Shown: positions 6,676-9,425 of the stretch, one piece after another
How the letters are laid out: the number at the start of each line of letters is the position of its first letter
Position numbering within the stretch: the stretch's first letter is position 1
Assembly: GCA_035512595.1 (NCBI GenBank)
Contig: DATKDU010000121.1
Span: 1 to 9,425 of the forward strand
From: DATKDU01 sp035512595
GTDB lineage: Bacteria > Planctomycetota > Planctomycetia > Pirellulales > Pirellulaceae
Direction of reading: 5' to 3'
DNA length: 9,425 nucleotides
Made by a program: the position numbers and the translations under genes
Notes under the pieces: generated by a model
What the model saw: the letters and a program-made list of their open reading frames with translations, nothing else
Database searches by the model: none
Told to the model about the DNA's origin: nothing

Positions 6676-6706
6676 TTGACAAAAAAAAAACAGCGTCGTC
6701 TAGACT
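6676..6706 (+). promoter_or_regulatory. Likely sigma-70-type promoter of the surface protease gene
   Basis: TTGACA (6676-6681) is a perfect -35 box. A candidate -10, TAGACT (6701-6706, four of six matches), lies 19 nt further on; TCTAGA (6699-6704) gives the ideal 17-nt spacing but only three matches. The spacer begins with nine more A residues of a ten-base A run (6681-6690). The predicted transcript has a leader of about 100 nt. Confidence 0.5.
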
Positions 6707-6771
6707 GTTGCTCGAATCTCACCTCCTGGGGGCAGATTCTCATGGACTCAATTCTCGCGTTCGCACTCAAC

Positions 6772-6788
6772 GGTTCCATCGTGGAACC
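6772..6788 (+). promoter_or_regulatory. Hairpin in the leader of the surface protease mRNA
   Basis: GGTTCCA (6772-6778) and TGGAACC (6782-6788) form a perfect 7-bp stem with a TCG loop, ending 12 nt before the GGAGG ribosome binding site. It may stabilise the mRNA or affect initiation. The role is inferred from position only. Confidence 0.4.
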
Positions 6789-6800
6789 TTACCTTTCTAC

Positions 6801-6805
6801 GGAGG
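6801..6805 (+). promoter_or_regulatory. Shine-Dalgarno site that fixes the protease start
   Basis: GGAGG lies 7 nt before ATG 6813. It is the clearest ribosome binding site in the window and decides for ATG 6813 over the longer frame beginning at a TTG (6708), which overlaps the promoter region and lacks a site. Confidence 0.8.
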
Positions 6806-6812
6806 GCGTTCC

Positions 6813-8972
6813 ATGTTCCGCAAGTCCCAGTTCAACACGCGTCCGTCTCGCCACGCTCACCGAAAGCATAAGGAGCGCTGGCCGCGGGACTCGCGCAATC
6901 GGCGCCTTTTCTTCGAGGTTTTGGAGGACCGGCGCGTCTTGGCATGCACAGGATGGGCGATTACGACAGTTGGAGGCGCCATTTCAGCATCGCTAAGTGT
7001 CAACAACGACACGTTCTGGGCCGGTCCACACACAGACCCTAACGGTGCGGTTGTCGTGGGCATTTGGAACGAAGGGGACGCTGCGCCGTGCTGGACGAGC
7101 ACTTTCCTGGCAGCGAGCACAACCTCGATTACCGTCGATGCTCTGGCCGGCAACGACGAAGTTTATTTGCATCTCATGTCGCAGGCCTCGTTTCCATTTC
7201 TTGCGGCGACCACCGTCAGCGGCGGCGCGGGCAACGACTTGATTTGGGGTTCGTGGGCCCCAGACCTGCTCAAAGGGGATGCCGACATGGACACTATCCG
7301 CGGTCTGGGAAGCAACGACGAACTCCGCGGCGGCACCGAAAACGACACCCTCTTCGGCGGCCTGGGCGACGACGAAATCCAGGGCAACGAGCACCGCGAC
7401 ACGATCTACGGCGAGGAAGGAGATGACACCCTGTACGGGAACGACGGGAACGACAAGATCTTTGGCGGACCAGACCACGACTTCATCGTCGGAGGCGCTG
7501 ACCAGGACGTCCTGTTCGGCGAGGCGGGAGAAGATCAAATTTTTGGCGGCAGCGGACACGACAACCTCTCCGGCGGCGGCGACGATGACCAACTGTGGGG
7601 TGAGGACGGCAGCGACGCCATTCAGGGGGGCGCAGGCAACGACTCCATCGACGGCGGGAGCGGCTCCGACGTCCTGTGGAGCCTCGAGCCGGCGCCTCCT
7701 CCCGACCAGCCTTGGCGCAACGATGGGCAAGGCACGCCCGGCTGGAACGACATGGACGCGTCAGGGCCCGATAACGACGGCGCTTGCGACATCGAAGACT
7801 TCCACGCCGACCTGGACGGTACGACCCCCTGCCCCGGCACGTTCATCGCCACCACGGACAACGCCACCGTATCGCACAGCATGATCGCCCCTGGCGTGTG
7901 GATCGACTTGCTCAACAACGACCTCTATGACCCCATGCAGCCGCCGACGGTGAACATTCTCACGCCACCGGCCCATGGAACGGTGGTAAGCACTTCGCTC
8001 GGGGTAACCTACAATCCCGATGATGACTACGCGACGTGCCATGTTTCACAAGACGGCACCTACACTTATTGTTACGACGTGTTTACCTACAACCTCGCGC
8101 AGGGTGGGGCAACGAGCAACACCGCGCCGGTCATCGTCAAGATCACGAACCACAAGCCTGTTGGGACCGACGACTCGTTGAGCACCGTCAAGAACACGCC
8201 CCAAACTATCAACGCCGTGGACAACGACATCGATAACGACCCATACGACACGCTGACGGTCGCTTCTGTAACCGACCCGGCGCATGGCTCGGCGACGTAC
8301 GACGGCCAGACCGTGACGTACACCCCGGACGCCGACTATGTCGGAACGGACGAGTTCTTTTACACCGCTACCGACGGATTGGCCGAAAGTGCGCAGGTGA
8401 AAGTTACGGTGAACGTGGGCGCCCCCCTGATGCTCGACCTGCCGCCGGCAGAAAACACATCCGATGCTGCGGCAATCAGCGATGCTGACCTGGCGCTGCT
8501 GGCCGGCGAAGCGGCGCGGCGCTGGGTTGCGGCAGGAGTTGATCCGATCACAGCGGAAAGGGCGCTGGCGGGCACGGAGTTCATCGTCGCCGATCTGCCC
8601 GGATCAGCGCTTGGCATGGAATTGCCGGGGACGATCGTCATCGACGTGAACGCGGCCGGGTATGGCTGGTTCGTCGATGCCACGCCCGGAACCGACGAGG
8701 AGTTTTCCATCTTCGTTTCCCTCTCGGAGCGGCAGGCCGGAACTGGAAGTGCGGCACTGGGCAAGGCGGATTTGCTCACGGCGCTGATGCACGAGTTCGG
8801 CCACGCGCTGGGAATGGTTCACCTGGAAGGCGAGGAGTTCGAGCACAGCGTGATGAACGACACGCTCGGGCTGTCGATGCGACGAGTACCTACGGCGGCT
8901 GACATCCTGGCGGCGGACGAGTATTACGCCAGCCTGGGGGACGGCAGCACCCTCCGTCGGCGAAAATGGTAA
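6813..8972 (+). CDS. Surface/secreted RTX-repeat protein with C-terminal metzincin zinc protease domain
   Basis: A 719-residue multidomain protein. Residues 1-44 are strongly basic and end in RRLFFEVLEDRRVLA (30-44), the LEPR-like N-terminal motif of planctomycete exported proteins, in place of a normal signal peptide. Residues about 137-290 are RTX nonapeptide calcium-binding repeats (GGAGNDLIWG, GEEGDDTLYG, GGAGNDSIDG). Two cadherin/Big-like beta domains follow: about 345-445 (DLLNNDLYDP, PPAHGTVV, GVTYNPDDDY) and 447-536 (VDNDIDNDPYDTL, TVTYTPDADYVGTDEFFYTATDG). The C-terminal domain (about 540-707) carries HEFGHALGMVH (660-670), a complete HExxHxxGxxH zinc site, and a Met-turn candidate SVMND (Met681), as in matrixin/serralysin-type metzincins. 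It should be folded by calcium outside the cell and could cleave protein. The protease domain resembles the matrixin-like tail often found in planctomycete surface proteins, some of which have lost the site; this one is intact. No prodomain cysteine switch is recognised. Confidence 0.9.
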   Translation: MFRKSQFNTRPSRHAHRKHKERWPRDSRNRRLFFEVLEDRRVLACTGWAITTVGGAISASLSVNNDTFWAGPHTDPNGAVVVGIWNEGDAAPCWTSTFLAASTTSITVDALAGNDEVYLHLMSQASFPFLAATTVSGGAGNDLIWGSWAPDLLKGDADMDTIRGLGSNDELRGGTENDTLFGGLGDDEIQGNEHRDTIYGEEGDDTLYGNDGNDKIFGGPDHDFIVGGADQDVLFGEAGEDQIFGGSGHDNLSGGGDDDQLWGEDGSDAIQGGAGNDSIDGGSGSDVLWSLEPAPPPDQPWRNDGQGTPGWNDMDASGPDNDGACDIEDFHADLDGTTPCPGTFIATTDNATVSHSMIAPGVWIDLLNNDLYDPMQPPTVNILTPPAHGTVVSTSLGVTYNPDDDYATCHVSQDGTYTYCYDVFTYNLAQGGATSNTAPVIVKITNHKPVGTDDSLSTVKNTPQTINAVDNDIDNDPYDTLTVASVTDPAHGSATYDGQTVTYTPDADYVGTDEFFYTATDGLAESAQVKVTVNVGAPLMLDLPPAENTSDAAAISDADLALLAGEAARRWVAAGVDPITAERALAGTEFIVADLPGSALGMELPGTIVIDVNAAGYGWFVDATPGTDEEFSIFVSLSERQAGTGSAALGKADLLTALMHEFGHALGMVHLEGEEFEHSVMNDTLGLSMRRVPTAADILAADEYYASLGDGSTLRRRKW

Positions 8973-9045
8973 GAGCAACGCAGGCGCTGCCGGTTTGCCC
9001 GGGAAATATCGGCGCCACCGAGGCGCCACCGTCGCGGGGCCAGGA

Positions 9046-9072
9046 GGGTCGGGAGGGTCGGGAGTCTTTTTT
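9046..9072 (+). terminator. G-quadruplex motif followed by T6, possible transcript end of the protease gene
   Basis: GGGTCGGGAGGGTCGGG (9046-9062) fits the four-tract G-quadruplex pattern with very short loops (2, 1, 2). It is followed after four bases by TTTTTT (9067-9072), 73 bp past the protease stop. No ordinary GC hairpin precedes the T-run. That it stops transcription is inference; alternatively it is a chance product of tandem GGAGGGTCG repeats (9043 and 9052). Confidence 0.35.
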
Positions 9073-9232
9073 CCGCCAGAGCCAGCATGTCAAGAGAATC
9101 GTCGGCCGACAAAGACTCGCCGTCCCCAGCCGGCCAAGGTCGGCGGGTCCTGCCGGCCGCCTGGAAAGCGGCCATAGTGTACATAGTGGCACATAGTTTG
9201 CACGCTGGGCCATTGGCGGCCCGGCGACCTGC

Positions 9233-9264
9233 CAAATTGGCGGGTGCCTTTGCGCGCCAATTTG
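9233..9264. repeat. Perfect 10-bp inverted repeat
   Basis: CAAATTGGCG (9233-9242) and CGCCAATTTG (9255-9264) pair fully around a 12-base loop. The next bases, TGATGTTT, are not a T-run. TTTGATGTTT occurs at 9261 and again at 9299, just ahead of the intron-like RNA, so the hairpin may belong to the same inserted unit. Confidence 0.6.
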
Positions 9265-9296
9265 ATGTTTGACAATTCGGGTACGCCTTGAAAAGG

Positions 9297-9425
9297 TGTT
9301 TGATGTTTTGCAGGTGCAAGTCCTGTCCGGCAAGGGTCGTTCCAGCCGGTAGCAACCGGAGCGGCGGTGGAGGTGACGAAACCGCCGGAGTCTCTGGTGT
9401 AAGGGTCGTTTTTGGCGACTTGGCG
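9297..9425 (+). ncRNA. 5' part of a probable group II intron (domain I), cut by the right edge
   Basis: The core signature is CAGGTGCAAGTCCTG (9311-9325), a stem-loop containing the GGTGCAAGTCC that is highly conserved near the 5' end of bacterial group II introns. Further stems follow as expected in domain I: CCGGTAGCAACCGG (9346-9359, with the typical TAGC), CGGCGGT (9362-9368) with ACCGCCG (9381-9387), and GTCG with CGAC near 9406-9418. The 5' splice site may be GTGTT at 9297, a weak match to GTGYG, so the boundary is uncertain. The reverse transcriptase/maturase gene and the 3' domains would lie past the window. The intron inserts in non-coding DNA after a hairpin, which fits the preference of some classes for terminator stems. 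Confidence 0.55.

Larger units (their letters stand above)
8973..9290. other. Non-coding stretch with G-quadruplex motif, short repeats and hairpins
   Basis: I see no gene here. In order it holds a tandem 11-bp pair starting GGCGCCACCG (9011 and 9022), a G-quadruplex motif with T-run (9046-9072), a hairpin GGCCGC (9155-9160) with GCGGCC (9168-9173), three CATAGT copies about 10 bp apart (9173, 9182, 9192), and a 10-bp stem (9233-9264). The content looks like accumulated repeat elements rather than regulatory DNA of a single gene. Confidence 0.6.

Noticed and set aside
6708..6812. TTG start adding 35 residues to the surface protease
   Set aside because: It overlaps the promoter and leader hairpin, while ATG 6813 has GGAGG at ideal spacing and leads into the LEPR-like motif.
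6993..7730. Minus-strand open frame of 245 codons under the RTX repeats
   Set aside because: The regular Gly/Asp codons of the repeats lack complementary stops, so a long antisense frame is expected. It shows only Val/Ala-rich low-complexity protein.

Overview
The window looks like chromosomal DNA from a planctomycete, probably of the Pirellula/Blastopirellula type. The reasons are high GC, an N-terminal 'FEVLEDRRVLA' (LEPR-like) motif on a large surface protein, a membrane-anchored leucine-rich-repeat protein starting 'ISLKWFLLATTAIGIL', a secreted FG-GAP repeat protein, few clear Shine-Dalgarno sites, and families of short GC-rich palindromic repeats. This placement is inferred from gene style; no marker gene is present.

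Layout. Positions 1-6573 are all read from the minus strand. In transcription order they hold an LRR membrane protein (6573-5470), a 268-bp gap with small hairpins, a DinG-type helicase (5201-3054), a Skp/OmpH-like periplasmic protein (3037-2450), an FG-GAP repeat protein whose frame is broken by a UGA codon (2450-1494, remainder 1493-1200), a roughly 200-bp stretch of palindromic repeats, an RNase Z-like metallo-beta-lactamase-fold hydrolase (996-157), and the 5' end of an unrecognised gene that leaves the window (140-1). The helicase, Skp-like and FG-GAP genes are tightly packed (16-nt gap, then a TAATG overlap) and are probably one operon. The hydrolase and last gene may be its distal part, separated by repeats.

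On the plus strand, starting from a divergent AT-rich control region (6574-6812), lies one large surface or secreted protein (6813-8972). It has a LEPR-like N-terminus, a run of RTX calcium-binding repeats, two cadherin/Big-like domains and a C-terminal metzincin-type zinc protease domain with an intact HExxHxxGxxH motif. Downstream are a G-quadruplex motif followed by a T-run, several hairpins, and at the right edge a structured RNA that looks like the 5' domain I of a group II intron running off the window.

The main points for follow-up are: (i) a palindromic element that appears to have inserted in frame into the helicase gene, adding about 17 residues just after the TSATLA motif; (ii) a second palindromic family that supplies the last five residues and stop codon of the FG-GAP reading frame and abuts the hydrolase start; (iii) the in-frame UGA in the FG-GAP gene; (iv) loss of the first Fe-S cysteine in the helicase; and (v) the partial group II intron. 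I see no clear defence or biosynthetic system. The nearest thing to an undescribed system is palindromic repeats acting as protein-coding material.
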